From positions 124,001-188,000 of the forward strand of contig NZ_FWYE01000002.1 in the NCBI RefSeq assembly GCF_900176435.1: a DNA stretch of 64,000 nucleotides, written 5' to 3'. The notes below the pieces were generated by a model. That model worked only from the letters and a program-made list of their open reading frames with translations. It was not told the origin of the DNA and did not search any database. This stretch comes from Picrophilus oshimae DSM 9789 (GTDB lineage Archaea > Thermoplasmatota > Thermoplasmata > Thermoplasmatales > Thermoplasmataceae). The position numbers were made by a program, and so were the translations under genes. This document shows, piece by piece, positions 45,260 through 54,837 of this stretch; the first letter of the stretch is position 1, and each line of letters begins with the position of its first letter.

Positions 45260-46393
45260 TTAATATTTCCAGGATAGATTATAATTTTTATCCTCAAATC
45301 TGTTCATATTTTCCGGCATTTTAAGTGATTTATATGTTTCAACCATGATGCCAATTTCGTCCGTGGATCTTGCACCTATGCTCTTTTCAAGTACGCCTGG
45401 CTGCGGACCATGTATTATACCATGGACATGCAGTGTTACAGAGCCCTCCTCTATACCCTTTCTGCTCATAAAATTGCCACTGGAATAGAAGAGAAACTCA
45501 TCTGAATCGATGTTATTATGAAAATATGATATCGGTATTGATCTCTCATGAAAATCAAAGGGTCTTGGCAAAAATGTTCCTATCATAAAGGTCTCTGCCT
45601 CGAAGGTTTCATGAACCGGAGGTGGCATGTGAAGCTTTCCCACAATTGGCGCCATGTCCATTACGTTTATTGCGTATGGATATAAATAACCGTCCCAGCC
45701 GGCAGCATCAAAAACCTTGTGCTTTCTCTTTAGCCTGGCGTATCCATCCTTGTACCTTATATTTATTGTATAATCATTTTCATCATCGTATTTCTTAAAA
45801 ACAGGCACCCTAAAATTCCTTGTATAGTATGGAGAGCCCTCCTTTATCTGACCGTATCTATTTAGATACCTTTTTGGTATATCTATGTTCTCTGATGATT
45901 CTATTGAGAGTATGTAAGTGTCCTCAGAGCAGTGATATTTATACGTTGTACCCTTTGGTATGTAAATATAATCATGCTTTCTAAAATCAAGGTCACCAAA
46001 AACTGATTCTATCCTGCCGGAACCATTATGTATGTAAAATACCTCTGATGCAAAGCCGTTTCTAAAGTATTCAGATGGTTCTGTATCCTCCGGCTTTATT
46101 ATGCCTATCCTTAATGTATTGTTCTCAAATAAAATATTCCTTGAAAAGATGTTTCCAGACCTTGGTATTAATGAGGTTTTTATGTGCCTGTGCTTTATTT
46201 CATCATCATATTTGTATTGATCGTACTTTATGAATTCATAATCATAGAACTCTGTTGGGTCGTATTCATGATATATCAATGAGTATGGGCCATCAAAGGC
46301 ATTTAAACCAAAGAGCTCCTCACGGTATATTGAATCAACATTATCATATGTATGCCTGTACTCCGGTATATTACCATTTTTAACATAATACAT
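45260..46393 (-). CDS. hmgA: homogentisate 1,2-dioxygenase
   Basis: 377 residues. Cleaves homogentisate to maleylacetoacetate with non-heme iron. The cupin core shows the ligand-bearing region HVHGIIHGPQPGVLE near residue 320 and EFLFYSSGNFMSRKG near residue 295, with an N-terminal cupin half FYIHNGSG and HDYIYIPKGTTY. GTG 46402 and ATG 46393 are both in frame; ATG 46393 follows GGTGAT. It is the last gene of the hpd, fah, hmgA operon. Confidence 0.9.
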   Translation of the reverse strand: MYYVKNGNIPEYRHTYDNVDSIYREELFGLNAFDGPYSLIYHEYDPTEFYDYEFIKYDQYKYDDEIKHRHIKTSLIPRSGNIFSRNILFENNTLRIGIIKPEDTEPSEYFRNGFASEVFYIHNGSGRIESVFGDLDFRKHDYIYIPKGTTYKYHCSEDTYILSIESSENIDIPKRYLNRYGQIKEGSPYYTRNFRVPVFKKYDDENDYTINIRYKDGYARLKRKHKVFDAAGWDGYLYPYAINVMDMAPIVGKLHMPPPVHETFEAETFMIGTFLPRPFDFHERSIPISYFHNNIDSDEFLFYSSGNFMSRKGIEEGSVTLHVHGIIHGPQPGVLEKSIGARSTDEIGIMVETYKSLKMPENMNRFEDKNYNLSWKY

Positions 46394-46394
46394 A

Positions 46395-47246
46395 TTAATC
46401 ACCTATGGTATTTTCAAGATCGCCAAGCCTGTATGATGACATTCTTATTACATCACCAGGTTTTAACCACTGATTTGATCCTGATTCAAGAAGGCAGCCA
46501 TTGCTAAATGTGCCACTGCCTATGACATCACCTGGAAGTAGTTCAACGTCCTCTGATGCCCTTTCAATCATTGATTCAAATGGCCAGTATATCTTTGAAA
46601 TATTTCCTGAGGAATAGATTTTACCGTTTATGTAAACTGACATATCTATATCTATCCTGCCGTCTTTTATTATTTCATCGCTTGTTACATAGTACCTGCC
46701 AAAGGATGTTGCATAGTCCTTGCCCTTTGCCGGTCCAAGACCAACTGCCATCTCCTTTGCCTGTATGTCTCTCAGGCTCCAGTCATTCATAATCATAAAG
46801 CCATGTACTGCAGAGAGGCATTCAATACCGTGGCAGTTCTTTGTTTTTTTGCCTATTACGGCCGCAACCTCCATTTCAAAATCAAATTTCTTGCTCTTCC
46901 TTGGATATGGTATCACAGCACCATCAGGATATATATTTGGCGTGCATGAAAAATAGAAAACAGGGAATTCATACCATTCCTTTACCATATCAAGACCACG
47001 GTTCCTCCTGGAATTTTTAACGTGATCCTCAAAGGAATAAAAATCACGTACAGACCTTATGTAAGGCACTGGTATCATGTACTTTATATTTTTGTATTCA
47101 ATTTCTTTATCGTAATCCACATTTAAATTCATTGAAAAAAAGTTTGATTTAATTTCATCGATGTCGTTTATTATATTGTAAAGCTTATTGTCCTTGGATA
47201 CGCAGAATCGCTCATCACCATCAATTATAGCATGGCATATCCTCAT
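46395..47246 (-). CDS. fumarylacetoacetate hydrolase-family protein
   Basis: 283 residues. The C-terminal FAH fold shows the metal ligands in DFEMEVAAVIG near residue 125 and NDWSLRDIQAKEM near 155, with LPGDVIGSGTFSNG near residue 240. In a homogentisate pathway it would hydrolyse fumarylacetoacetate or, if no isomerase exists, maleylacetoacetate directly. The start overlaps the hpd stop (ATGA). Confidence 0.9.
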   Translation of the reverse strand: MRICHAIIDGDERFCVSKDNKLYNIINDIDEIKSNFFSMNLNVDYDKEIEYKNIKYMIPVPYIRSVRDFYSFEDHVKNSRRNRGLDMVKEWYEFPVFYFSCTPNIYPDGAVIPYPRKSKKFDFEMEVAAVIGKKTKNCHGIECLSAVHGFMIMNDWSLRDIQAKEMAVGLGPAKGKDYATSFGRYYVTSDEIIKDGRIDIDMSVYINGKIYSSGNISKIYWPFESMIERASEDVELLPGDVIGSGTFSNGCLLESGSNQWLKPGDVIRMSSYRLGDLENTIGD

Positions 47247-48349
47247 AGGTTTCCTCTCTTTGCCTGCTCCCTTTCTATCGCCTCAAAAAGTGCCTTAAAG
47301 TTACCGTTGCCGAATGACCTTGCACCCTTTCTCTGTATGACCTCAAAGAAGAACGTTGGCCTGTCAGTAACAGGCTTTGTGAAGATCTGTAATAAGTATC
47401 CGTTCTCATCACGATCCACAAGTATGTTATGTTTCTCTATTTCATTTAAATCCTCGTCTATTGAGCCTATCCTTGATAATAGGGATTCATAGTATGATCC
47501 TGGTGTTTTTAAAAATTCTATGCCGTTTTCCTCCATCATGGATACAGTTTTTATTATATCATCAGTTAACAGTGCTATGTGCTGAACGCCCTCAGACCTG
47601 TAATAGTCAAGATATTCCTCTATCTGTGATTTTCTTAAGCCCTTTGCAGGCTCATTTATTGGAAATACGATATCGTCATTGTATTTTACAACCTTTGATC
47701 TTAATGCGCTGTAATCAGTTCTTATATCTTTATCATCAAAGGTTATTAAATGCTCAAAGCCAAGTTTTTCTATGTAAAAATTAACCCAGCTATCCATCTC
47801 GCCCTCATAGACATTTCCAACTATATGATCGATCTTTTTTATCCCAGTGTTTTTTGAATTTATTTCAGATTCCTCATAGCCGGGCATGAATACGCCATTG
47901 TAATCCCCGGTTTCTATTAATGTATGAACGGTTTCACCGTACGTTTTTATCTCTGCAGTTCTTATCTTTCCATTTCCATCCTTTATTTCATTTATTTTTG
48001 AAACCCTTGTTCCATACTTTTCTATCAGGCTTTTTGCCTCGTCCAGATCATCGACCTCAAGTGCTATATCCTTTACGCCATCCCCGTGTTTTTTAACATG
48101 ATTCGATATATAGCTATCATCATTCATTGATGATGTAAAAGATATCCTTGCAGTGCCCTGGGACATAACATAGGATATCTTGTCCCTTATCCCGGTTTCT
48201 GGACCGGCATATGCCACTGTTTTAAATCCAAGACCCCTGTTCATGAAATATGACCATGTTTTGGCACTGCTAACGTAAAATTCCACGTGATGTAATCGTT
48301 TAAAGATCTCCTTTTCCCTTAGTTCTGAGATTAAATTTTTGCCATACAT
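47243..48349 (-). CDS. hpd: 4-hydroxyphenylpyruvate dioxygenase
   Basis: Converts 4-hydroxyphenylpyruvate to homogentisate. 368 residues, two VOC-type beta-alpha-beta modules. Iron ligands are seen in LHHVEFYV (N-terminal module, structural), IDHIVGN near residue 178, VQHIALLTDD near 260 and FFFEVIQR near 338. The H-H-E triad is in the second half. It is the first gene of the operon, with a TATA-like TTTATATTTA on the minus strand about 25 bases upstream. The pathway is rare in archaea and may be of bacterial origin. Confidence 0.92.
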   Translation of the reverse strand: MYGKNLISELREKEIFKRLHHVEFYVSSAKTWSYFMNRGLGFKTVAYAGPETGIRDKISYVMSQGTARISFTSSMNDDSYISNHVKKHGDGVKDIALEVDDLDEAKSLIEKYGTRVSKINEIKDGNGKIRTAEIKTYGETVHTLIETGDYNGVFMPGYEESEINSKNTGIKKIDHIVGNVYEGEMDSWVNFYIEKLGFEHLITFDDKDIRTDYSALRSKVVKYNDDIVFPINEPAKGLRKSQIEEYLDYYRSEGVQHIALLTDDIIKTVSMMEENGIEFLKTPGSYYESLLSRIGSIDEDLNEIEKHNILVDRDENGYLLQIFTKPVTDRPTFFFEVIQRKGARSFGNGNFKALFEAIEREQAKRGNL

Positions 48350-48652
48350 GATATGTTATTATTATTTTTAAATATAAAGATTTCGAAAAAATATGATATA
48401 AAGTATCATGGACATTAGTATTTTTTTAAAAAAAATTTGGTTTTAAACAAAAAATATTAATAATATTCTTATGTAAAAAGTTTAATTAAATATTCTTTAT
48501 ATAATATATAAAATAAATTATATATTTTATATTATTTACATTATTATTGATTCATATATAATATTACCATGAATAATTCTTATATATATTAATTGCGAAA
48601 ATTAGTTATATGATTATAAAAAACATTATTAATGAAATAGATATACACTGAC
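48350..48652. other. divergent intergenic region between hpd and aspartokinase
   Basis: About 300 bases of AT-rich DNA, no gene supported. It holds the hpd promoter with a nearby palindrome (48393-48409) and TTTCGAAA (48381-48388), a TATA-like GATTATAAAAAAC at about 48610-48622 for aspartokinase, and long AT tracts in between. A 12-codon ATG frame at 48408 is not convincing. Confidence 0.45.
48393..48409. promoter_or_regulatory. inverted repeat upstream of the hpd TATA-like box
   Basis: ATGATA-TAAAG-TATCAT has perfect 6-base arms and lies about 15 bases upstream of the hpd TATA-like tract (about 48370-48379 on the minus strand). It may be an operator or activator site of the tyrosine operon. 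Similar ATGAT..ATCAT arms occur at 32731 and 53241. Confidence 0.4.
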
Positions 48653-49666
48653 ATGGAGGAGATAGTAAAAATAGGTGGCTCTATACTTACAGGAACTGAG
48701 AGCATTGAAAGAATTGCAGAACTCTTTAATGATTCCAGAATCATTGTAACATCGGCATTAAAGGGCGTTACAGACCGATTAATAAGAATATACAATGAAA
48801 ATGACCAGGAATCATTAAAAGATTTAATAGAGGAGCACAAAACAATTTTAACAGCTATCTCCGACAATTTTGATGAACATTTAAAAGAAATAGCAAATGA
48901 TATGAATTATTATCTTTCATGCAGGTATAAAAGCGCATTCATAACATCAGGAGAGAGGCTTGCGGCCCTAATACTTTATGCGGCTATATCAAAGAGGAAT
49001 GACAGATTTTTGTTGCTGAACAGGCCTGTGATAATAACCGATGATTCCATGGATGATGCCTATGCAATAATGGATGAAACTGAAAAAAATTTAAAGAACC
49101 TTGTTGGTTATGAACATAACTATGTAATCCCGGGATTCATGGGCCTGTCCAGATCCGGAAGGATAACAAGCCTTGGCCGTGGCGGCAGCGATTATTCGGC
49201 CACGGTTATAGCACGTGCATTAAACATAAACGTTGTTAGATTTATAACAGATGTACCAGGTATAATGACCGCCGATCCAAAGGTTGTGAAAAATGCATAC
49301 ACGGTAAAAGAGGTATCAATATACGAGGCAATGGAAATGGCAAGGTTTGGTGTAAAAAAATTTAACAGGAAGACCTTTGAGCCTGTTCTTGGAAGCAATA
49401 TAGAGATAAGAATAGAATCACTTGTTTCAGGTGAGATGACCTTAATATCAAATAAAACCGAGAACACTGTTAAATGCCTCATGTTTGATGAGTCAAAAAA
49501 CAGCGTTACGATAATAGGTCATGGTATATTAAATGATAAATTGCAGAATATAATAATAACACTCTCAGATAATTTTGTAAGCAACGGCCTATCAATAACA
49601 TCAATGCTGAAGCCTGGAAGATCCTTTGAGGACGTTTACAAAGAGGTGATAGGTTGTCAAAGATAA
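48653..49666 (+). CDS. lysC: aspartate kinase, short form
   Basis: Phosphorylates aspartate, first step to lysine, threonine and methionine. 337 residues against about 400-470 for the usual form. The kinase domain is complete: EEIVKIGGSIL, FITSGERLAALIL near residue 100 and LGRGGSDYSATVIARAL near residue 175. The C-terminal regulatory part is short and has room for about one ACT-like unit (SVTIIGHGILNDKLQNIIITLSDN in part), so lysine feedback may be weak or absent. Asd follows with a 13-base overlap. Confidence 0.9.
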   Translation: MEEIVKIGGSILTGTESIERIAELFNDSRIIVTSALKGVTDRLIRIYNENDQESLKDLIEEHKTILTAISDNFDEHLKEIANDMNYYLSCRYKSAFITSGERLAALILYAAISKRNDRFLLLNRPVIITDDSMDDAYAIMDETEKNLKNLVGYEHNYVIPGFMGLSRSGRITSLGRGGSDYSATVIARALNINVVRFITDVPGIMTADPKVVKNAYTVKEVSIYEAMEMARFGVKKFNRKTFEPVLGSNIEIRIESLVSGEMTLISNKTENTVKCLMFDESKNSVTIIGHGILNDKLQNIIITLSDNFVSNGLSITSMLKPGRSFEDVYKEVIGCQR

Positions 49667-50670
49667 GGGTTTCATTGCTTGGTTCAACAGGCATGGTTGG
49701 CCAGAAGATGGTAAGGCTCCTTGAAAATCATCCCTATATAGAGCTGGCCAAGGTAAGCGCATCACCAAATAACACAGGTAAAAGGTATATAGATGCAGTA
49801 AGATGGGTTGAAAATTCAGAGATCCCGGAGTATGTCTCTGATATGAATCTTGTTTCCAGTGATCCAAATGATCATAGGGATGTTGATTTTGTCCTGTCTG
49901 CACTGCCAAGTGAGATTGCGGAGGGTATAGAAACAAGGCTGGTTTCTAATGGAATAAATGTTATTTCAAATGCCTCGCCTCTAAGAATGAGGAGCGATAT
50001 ACCATTAATAAATCCGGAAATAAACTATGAGCACCTATATATGCTTGAGGACAGGGATACAAAATATGTAAAAAATCCGAACTGCACAACAACGATAATG
50101 TCCATGCCGCTTTTTGATATAATAAATTCTGATTATGAAAGGATGTATTTAACGACAATGCAGGCCGTAAGTGGTGCTGGTTTTTCTGGCCTTCCATACA
50201 TGGCAATAAATAATAATATAATACCGTATATAAATGGCGAGGAGGAAAAGATACCTGCAGAGATATCAAAGATCTTTGGATACAGAAACGATGATAAAAT
50301 AGTTAACAGAAACATAAAAATGAGCGTGACAACGGTCAGGGTACCTGTTGCCGTTGATCATGCAGGCGTTCTTTATATAAACATAAAAAATTTTGATATT
50401 GAAAATTTTATAAAAGATATAAGGAATTTTAAACCTTTATCAAGATTCAGCGGCTTAACAATGGCACCAAGGCAGCCGATAATTATACATGAAAAAAACG
50501 ATGCACCGCAGGTTCACGATGTCTCAGGCATGGAAATACATATAGGCAGGCTCAGCTATAACGATGACACATTAAGAATGTACATACTTGGTGATAATTT
50601 AATAAGGGGTGCTGCAGGAATAACAATACTAACACTTGAACTAATGCATGCAATGAAATTAGATAATTAA
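49654..50670 (+). CDS. asd: aspartate-semialdehyde dehydrogenase
   Basis: 338 residues. N-terminal [17 protein letters not shown], catalytic Cys in [12 protein letters not shown] near residue 150, [13 protein letters not shown] near residue 171 and a histidine in [13 protein letters not shown] near 240. It reduces aspartyl phosphate to the semialdehyde used by the homoserine dehydrogenase at 3.2 kb. The start is TTG at 49654, within the aspartokinase gene, supported by a GAGGTGAT site at 49643-49650. Confidence 0.94.
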   Translation: MSKIRVSLLGSTGMVGQKMVRLLENHPYIELAKVSASPNNTGKRYIDAVRWVENSEIPEYVSDMNLVSSDPNDHRDVDFVLSALPSEIAEGIETRLVSNGINVISNASPLRMRSDIPLINPEINYEHLYMLEDRDTKYVKNPNCTTTIMSMPLFDIINSDYERMYLTTMQAVSGAGFSGLPYMAINNNIIPYINGEEEKIPAEISKIFGYRNDDKIVNRNIKMSVTTVRVPVAVDHAGVLYINIKNFDIENFIKDIRNFKPLSRFSGLTMAPRQPIIIHEKNDAPQVHDVSGMEIHIGRLSYNDDTLRMYILGDNLIRGAAGITILTLELMHAMKLDN

Positions 50671-50699
50671 ATTTATATATAAAAGATTCATAATTCGTT

Positions 50700-51092
50700 A
50701 TGAACTTTTCATATATATTATATGGAAAGAGCAGCAGCCAGAATATGAAAAATGCAACAGAGTATTCCCTAATATCCCTGATTATTCAAATAGTATACAT
50801 CCTGATGGCAAATACAATAATAAAATATTATATTATAAATATAATGAAGCTTGCCATTGGCTTCTATTTAATACCTGTTGAGATCGACTTTTTAATTATC
50901 ATGATGGTGTTTATATTATCTGTATATATAATATCATTTTCCGGAAAAACATCACATTCAATAGAATTATACGTTTTAATGGTCTCGATCATAACGTTTT
51001 TTTCGAATTTTATTGCCTTTATACCATTGATAGCGGCCTGGATAAAGATCAGGGATGAGTACTTTGAAAGAAGGGGCATTATATTTTATTGA
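50700..51092 (+). CDS. small membrane protein, unknown function
   Basis: 130 residues. About four hydrophobic helices (residues 24-45, 48-62, 63-83, 90-113) between a hydrophilic N-terminus (GKSSSQNMKNATEYS) and a basic C-terminus (KIRDEYFERRG). It follows asd by 29 bases and its end overlaps the convergent HAD gene by 14 bases. No family recognised. Confidence 0.6.
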   Translation: MNFSYILYGKSSSQNMKNATEYSLISLIIQIVYILMANTIIKYYIINIMKLAIGFYLIPVEIDFLIIMMVFILSVYIISFSGKTSHSIELYVLMVSIITFFSNFIAFIPLIAAWIKIRDEYFERRGIIFY

Positions 51093-51711
51093 GTATATCT
51101 ATAAGGTCTAACATTGATTTTGCGGAATAATCTGACATTGAATTTATTAATTCGTCGCCATTAAATGATATGAATTTACTGCAGGCTGTTTTCATTGATA
51201 TATCACTGTATGAATCGCCTATGGCAATGGCATCATCTGGTTTTATGCAGTGCTTTTTCTCGATTAATTTTATTACATCGCCCTTTTTCATTGGATCAAC
51301 CATGATTTTGCCTTTTTTTATTATGTAACCATGGTCATCGGTCATTATATCATTTGCGTATATTTCATTGAATTTTAATCTATCATTTATTATCTCTGCA
51401 AGCCAGTATATACCCCCAGAGACTATTGCTGTTACGGCATTGCATTCTTTTAAGAAACAAATTAATTGATCTATATTATCCTGGAGCTCTATCCTCTTTA
51501 ATATTTCTATTATCCTTTCCCTTCTAATTTTACCGTATTTTTTTAGCCAAAGCTCTATGTCCCTATCGAAGAATTCACTGTATGATATCCTCCCGGATCT
51601 ATACAAATCAAAGTTTTTGCTATTATCAACACCAAGGGCCCTGTGAACATAATTCCAGCTGCTTTTTTCCTTTGTAAGAACACCATCCATATCAAATACT
51701 ATTAATTTCAT
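51079..51711 (-). CDS. HAD-family phosphatase, phosphoserine phosphatase-like
   Basis: 210 residues. Nucleophile motif FDMDGVLTKEKSSW at the N-terminus, motif II VSGGIYWLAE near residue 97 and motif III/IV KGDVIKLIE with AIGDSYSDISM near residue 165. The layout resembles SerB-like phosphatases, so serine synthesis is possible; substrate is not proven. ATG 51711 shares one base with the proS stop (TGATG), so the two are co-translated. Confidence 0.78.
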   Translation of the reverse strand: MKLIVFDMDGVLTKEKSSWNYVHRALGVDNSKNFDLYRSGRISYSEFFDRDIELWLKKYGKIRRERIIEILKRIELQDNIDQLICFLKECNAVTAIVSGGIYWLAEIINDRLKFNEIYANDIMTDDHGYIIKKGKIMVDPMKKGDVIKLIEKKHCIKPDDAIAIGDSYSDISMKTACSKFISFNGDELINSMSDYSAKSMLDLIDILNKI

Positions 51712-53111
51712 CAATATGACCTTGCAAACATCGATAATCTGCCTGGATTTCCACATACAATGCATTTTCCAGAATCATTTAAATTGTAAAGCGTGCCAAG
51801 TGCTGTAACATCCTTTTTCTGCTCAAGTGCATCGGAACACTCACGTGAGCCGCACCAGTATGCTTTTATTAATACATCTTTGTTCATGGGAATATTATTT
51901 ATATCGTCGATAAAAACTGTATTTTCCTCCATCATTTTCCATGCGTTTAATGTTAGCTGTTTATCGTGTTCATTCAGCATGTTTTTTATATTGTTTATCT
52001 CCTTTATTGAAATGTTTAATCTCTTTTTGTTTAACCTTGAAACCACTGTGACTGTACTTGATTCCATTTCCCTTGAGCCTATCTCGATCCTTAAGGGAAC
52101 GCCACGCATCTCCCAGTCATTGTATTTATAACCTGGTGTGTAATTTTCCCTTGAATCAATCTCGGCCCTTACGTTAATATCTTTCAACATGCTTAATATC
52201 TTACCAGAGTAATCAAGAACCTCTTTAAATGATTTACCAGGTATCGGTATTATTATTGCCTGAACAGGCGCAATTGATGCCGGCAGGATCAGACCGGTAT
52301 CATCGCCATGAATGCCTATGACTGCTGCCAGAAGCCTCTCACTCAAACCAAAGGTTGTCTGGCTTACATATTTTAAATCGCCGTTTATGTCAAGGTATTT
52401 TATATCATAGTTCCTTGCAAAATTTTCACCGTATTCGTGTATTGTGCCGATTTGCAGTGATCTGCCGCTGGGCATTAATGTGTCAAAGGCCAGTGTGTAT
52501 TTTGCACCTGGAAATTTATCCCAGTCCGGCCTCATATCTATATTATAAGGCAAACATAATTTTTCAGCTATACTTGACCATATGTCCATGTATTCGGACA
52601 TCTGTCTCTCTGCATCCTCATAATCAACATGAGCCGTATGTGCCTCAAAGAAATGAATCTCACGGACTCTTATAAATGATCTTGTATGCTTTGTTTCATA
52701 TCTATAAACACTTACAATTTGATATATCTTTAATGGAAGATCCTGGTGCGATCTTATCCATAATGGAAACATTGTGTACATTGCAGATTCACTGGTTGGC
52801 CTTAAGGCAAGCTCAATATCGAGCTTTTCAGAGCCGCCCTTTGTAACCCAGTATATCTCGTTTTCAAAACCCTTTATGTGTTCAAATTCCGTTTCAAGCT
52901 GTGATCTTGTTATTAAAACTGGAAAGCTAACCTCCTGAAATGATTTATTATCAACGTTATCCCTTATAATATTATCAATAAGGCGCATGATCTTAAGCCC
53001 GTATGGCAGCCAGACGTTCATGCCCTTTATTGCATATCTTTTATCACTAAGCTTTGCTAGATCAATGATTTCATTATACCATTCACTGAAATTTTCCTTT
53101 TTATTTTCCAT
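51711..53111 (-). CDS. proS: prolyl-tRNA synthetase, archaeal/eukaryotic type
   Basis: 466 residues. Class II motifs: LPYGLKIMRLIDN near residue 50, LRPTSESAMYTMF near 105, YRYETKHTRSFIRVREIHFFEAHTAH near 145 in part, and TTFGLSERLLAAVIGIHGDD near 265. An anticodon-binding domain follows, and the C-terminal zinc-binding domain has C...C and CIVCGNPG. The protein ends FARSY; a C-terminal Tyr is typical for this type. Confidence 0.95.
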   Translation of the reverse strand: MENKKENFSEWYNEIIDLAKLSDKRYAIKGMNVWLPYGLKIMRLIDNIIRDNVDNKSFQEVSFPVLITRSQLETEFEHIKGFENEIYWVTKGGSEKLDIELALRPTSESAMYTMFPLWIRSHQDLPLKIYQIVSVYRYETKHTRSFIRVREIHFFEAHTAHVDYEDAERQMSEYMDIWSSIAEKLCLPYNIDMRPDWDKFPGAKYTLAFDTLMPSGRSLQIGTIHEYGENFARNYDIKYLDINGDLKYVSQTTFGLSERLLAAVIGIHGDDTGLILPASIAPVQAIIIPIPGKSFKEVLDYSGKILSMLKDINVRAEIDSRENYTPGYKYNDWEMRGVPLRIEIGSREMESSTVTVVSRLNKKRLNISIKEINNIKNMLNEHDKQLTLNAWKMMEENTVFIDDINNIPMNKDVLIKAYWCGSRECSDALEQKKDVTALGTLYNLNDSGKCIVCGNPGRLSMFARSY

Positions 53112-53253
53112 TCAATGTGTATATATTCATTGTATATTATTTTTTAATTGATATTACCAGATAATTTATATTAAAAATGATATTATAAATGTAAAAATTG
53201 TTATAAATATCATACATAAAATAAATTTTAATAATAACTTATGATAAAGAATC

Positions 53254-54486
53254 ATGATCCGGGCTGAATGGAATTCACTTAAAAAGGTGATGCTTCACAG
53301 GCCAGGCATGGAGATAAACTATGCCATGTTTGCGCCAAAGGCGTTTTTATTTGAGAGGCCATTTAACTATATGAGGGCAATAGAGGAGCATAAGATGCTC
53401 GAGGAAAAATTAAAAGAAAATAATATTAATGTCATAATATTAAAGGATGAGATAATAAAAAAGGCACTTGAATCAGATGCCTTTATGGATAAGCTCAGGG
53501 AAAAGGTAATATCAATTGTAAAATACTATGGCACAAAGGAATTAATAGAAAATGCCAGGAACGATCTTGAAAAAAATATAAAATACATTGATCCGGAAAC
53601 ACTATTTAATGCCTTTATAACAGAGCTTTCCATAGATTTAAAAAGTTATTTAAATGGCATTGAGTACCCTACTGTTTATTCAAATTTACCACTGGCAAAC
53701 CTCTATTTCATGCGCGATCAGCAGGCAATATCCTCTGGAATTATCATAGGAAACATGAGAATGAACCAGAGAAGAAAGGAAACAGATATAACAGAGTTCT
53801 TTTTTAGGGAGGTATTAAACGAAAATAGGATCACCAGGGTAAAAAATGGCTACTTTGAGGGTGGCGATTTTATGCCTGCAGGATCATTTGCAATAATAGG
53901 AACGGGCAGCAGAACGGACATTAATGGTGCCATTGATGCAATGAACTCTGGTTTAATGGATTTTGATGAAATTTTAATAGTTAATAATCCAAACTATGAT
54001 TTTATGAGCTACAATCCACAGTTCAACATGCATTTAGATACATATTTTAACATAGCAGGTGATGGCATAGTGGTAACATCGGAAAATTTAATAAAAAATG
54101 CCGCTGCAACACTATATCAGAAAAACGGAGATAAATACGAAAGGGCATTTGAAACAACACTCTTTGATTATATAAAGAAAAGGGACTTTAACATAATAGA
54201 TATGAACCTGGCAGAGCAGCTGTCATACTCATCAAACTTCCTTACATTATCAGATAAAAAGATCATAGCAGTTGACTCAAAAAGGATCATTGAAAAGCTA
54301 ATTAAGGAAAAAGTTTTTCCTGGAAATATTGAAAACATGATAAAAAAACAGATTTCAAATGAGTTCATGCCTGATAAAAGAGCCATGATCGATCATGGAA
54401 TTGACGTAATAAAAATAGATCTAAGCGAGATAACAGGCGGCTATGGCGGTGCACACTGCATGAGCTCTGCTATTATCAGGAATTGA
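53254..54486 (+). CDS. arcA: arginine deiminase
   Basis: Hydrolyses arginine to citrulline and ammonia. 410 residues. Catalytic residues lie in NLYFMRDQQAI (Asp), YFEGGDFMPA (Glu), FNMHLDTYFN (His) and GGYGGAHCMSSA (Cys near residue 404). No ornithine carbamoyltransferase or carbamate kinase gene is adjacent, so it may feed arginine nitrogen or raise internal pH rather than run the full deiminase pathway. The promoter has a TATA-like AATAAATTTTAATA at 53219-53232, and ATGAT-N5-ATCAT overlaps the start codon. Confidence 0.93.
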   Translation: MIRAEWNSLKKVMLHRPGMEINYAMFAPKAFLFERPFNYMRAIEEHKMLEEKLKENNINVIILKDEIIKKALESDAFMDKLREKVISIVKYYGTKELIENARNDLEKNIKYIDPETLFNAFITELSIDLKSYLNGIEYPTVYSNLPLANLYFMRDQQAISSGIIIGNMRMNQRRKETDITEFFFREVLNENRITRVKNGYFEGGDFMPAGSFAIIGTGSRTDINGAIDAMNSGLMDFDEILIVNNPNYDFMSYNPQFNMHLDTYFNIAGDGIVVTSENLIKNAAATLYQKNGDKYERAFETTLFDYIKKRDFNIIDMNLAEQLSYSSNFLTLSDKKIIAVDSKRIIEKLIKEKVFPGNIENMIKKQISNEFMPDKRAMIDHGIDVIKIDLSEITGGYGGAHCMSSAIIRN

Positions 54487-54808
54487 TCTTTATATATATT
54501 TTATATCTTATACAGTCCATTAATCGATCATGATAATCGCCATGATGCCTTGCAATATAATCAAGAACAGCATCATTTTTAAGGAGATCGTCTATATCAA
54601 GATTCATTAATGGCATTAAATCTGAAACTGATGGATTACTTTGAGATTTTCTTCCTGAAATCTTATCATTTATAAATGGCTCCGTTTCCACTATCCATTT
54701 TTTTATAATCTTTTCTATAACATCCCTTTTTATGCCAAGCCGCTTCGATATAAATTTAACAGGCTTGTTTGCACACCTAAGCTCGGCTATGGATAACTCA
54801 TCAACCAT
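54476..54808 (-). CDS. uncharacterised protein with possible helix-turn-helix
   Basis: 110 residues. Residues 5-35 (ELSIAELRCANKPVKFIS, RLGIKRDVIEKIIKKW) look like a helix-turn-helix. The rest is acidic and helical (LDIDDLLKNDAVLDYIARHHGDYHDRLMDC), with a His-rich end. A TATA-like CTTATATAAAAT at about 54825-54835 precedes the start, so it may be expressed independently of korB. Its end overlaps arcA by 11 bases. Confidence 0.55.
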   Translation of the reverse strand: MVDELSIAELRCANKPVKFISKRLGIKRDVIEKIIKKWIVETEPFINDKISGRKSQSNPSVSDLMPLMNLDIDDLLKNDAVLDYIARHHGDYHDRLMDCIRYKIYIKINS

Positions 54809-54837
54809 GATAAAAAATTAAATAATTTTATATAAGT

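Noticed and set aside
48408-48446. A 12-codon frame that could be a leader peptide before aspartokinase
   Set aside because: It lies more than 200 bases from the gene, has no run of lysine or threonine codons typical of attenuators and no terminator-like hairpin.
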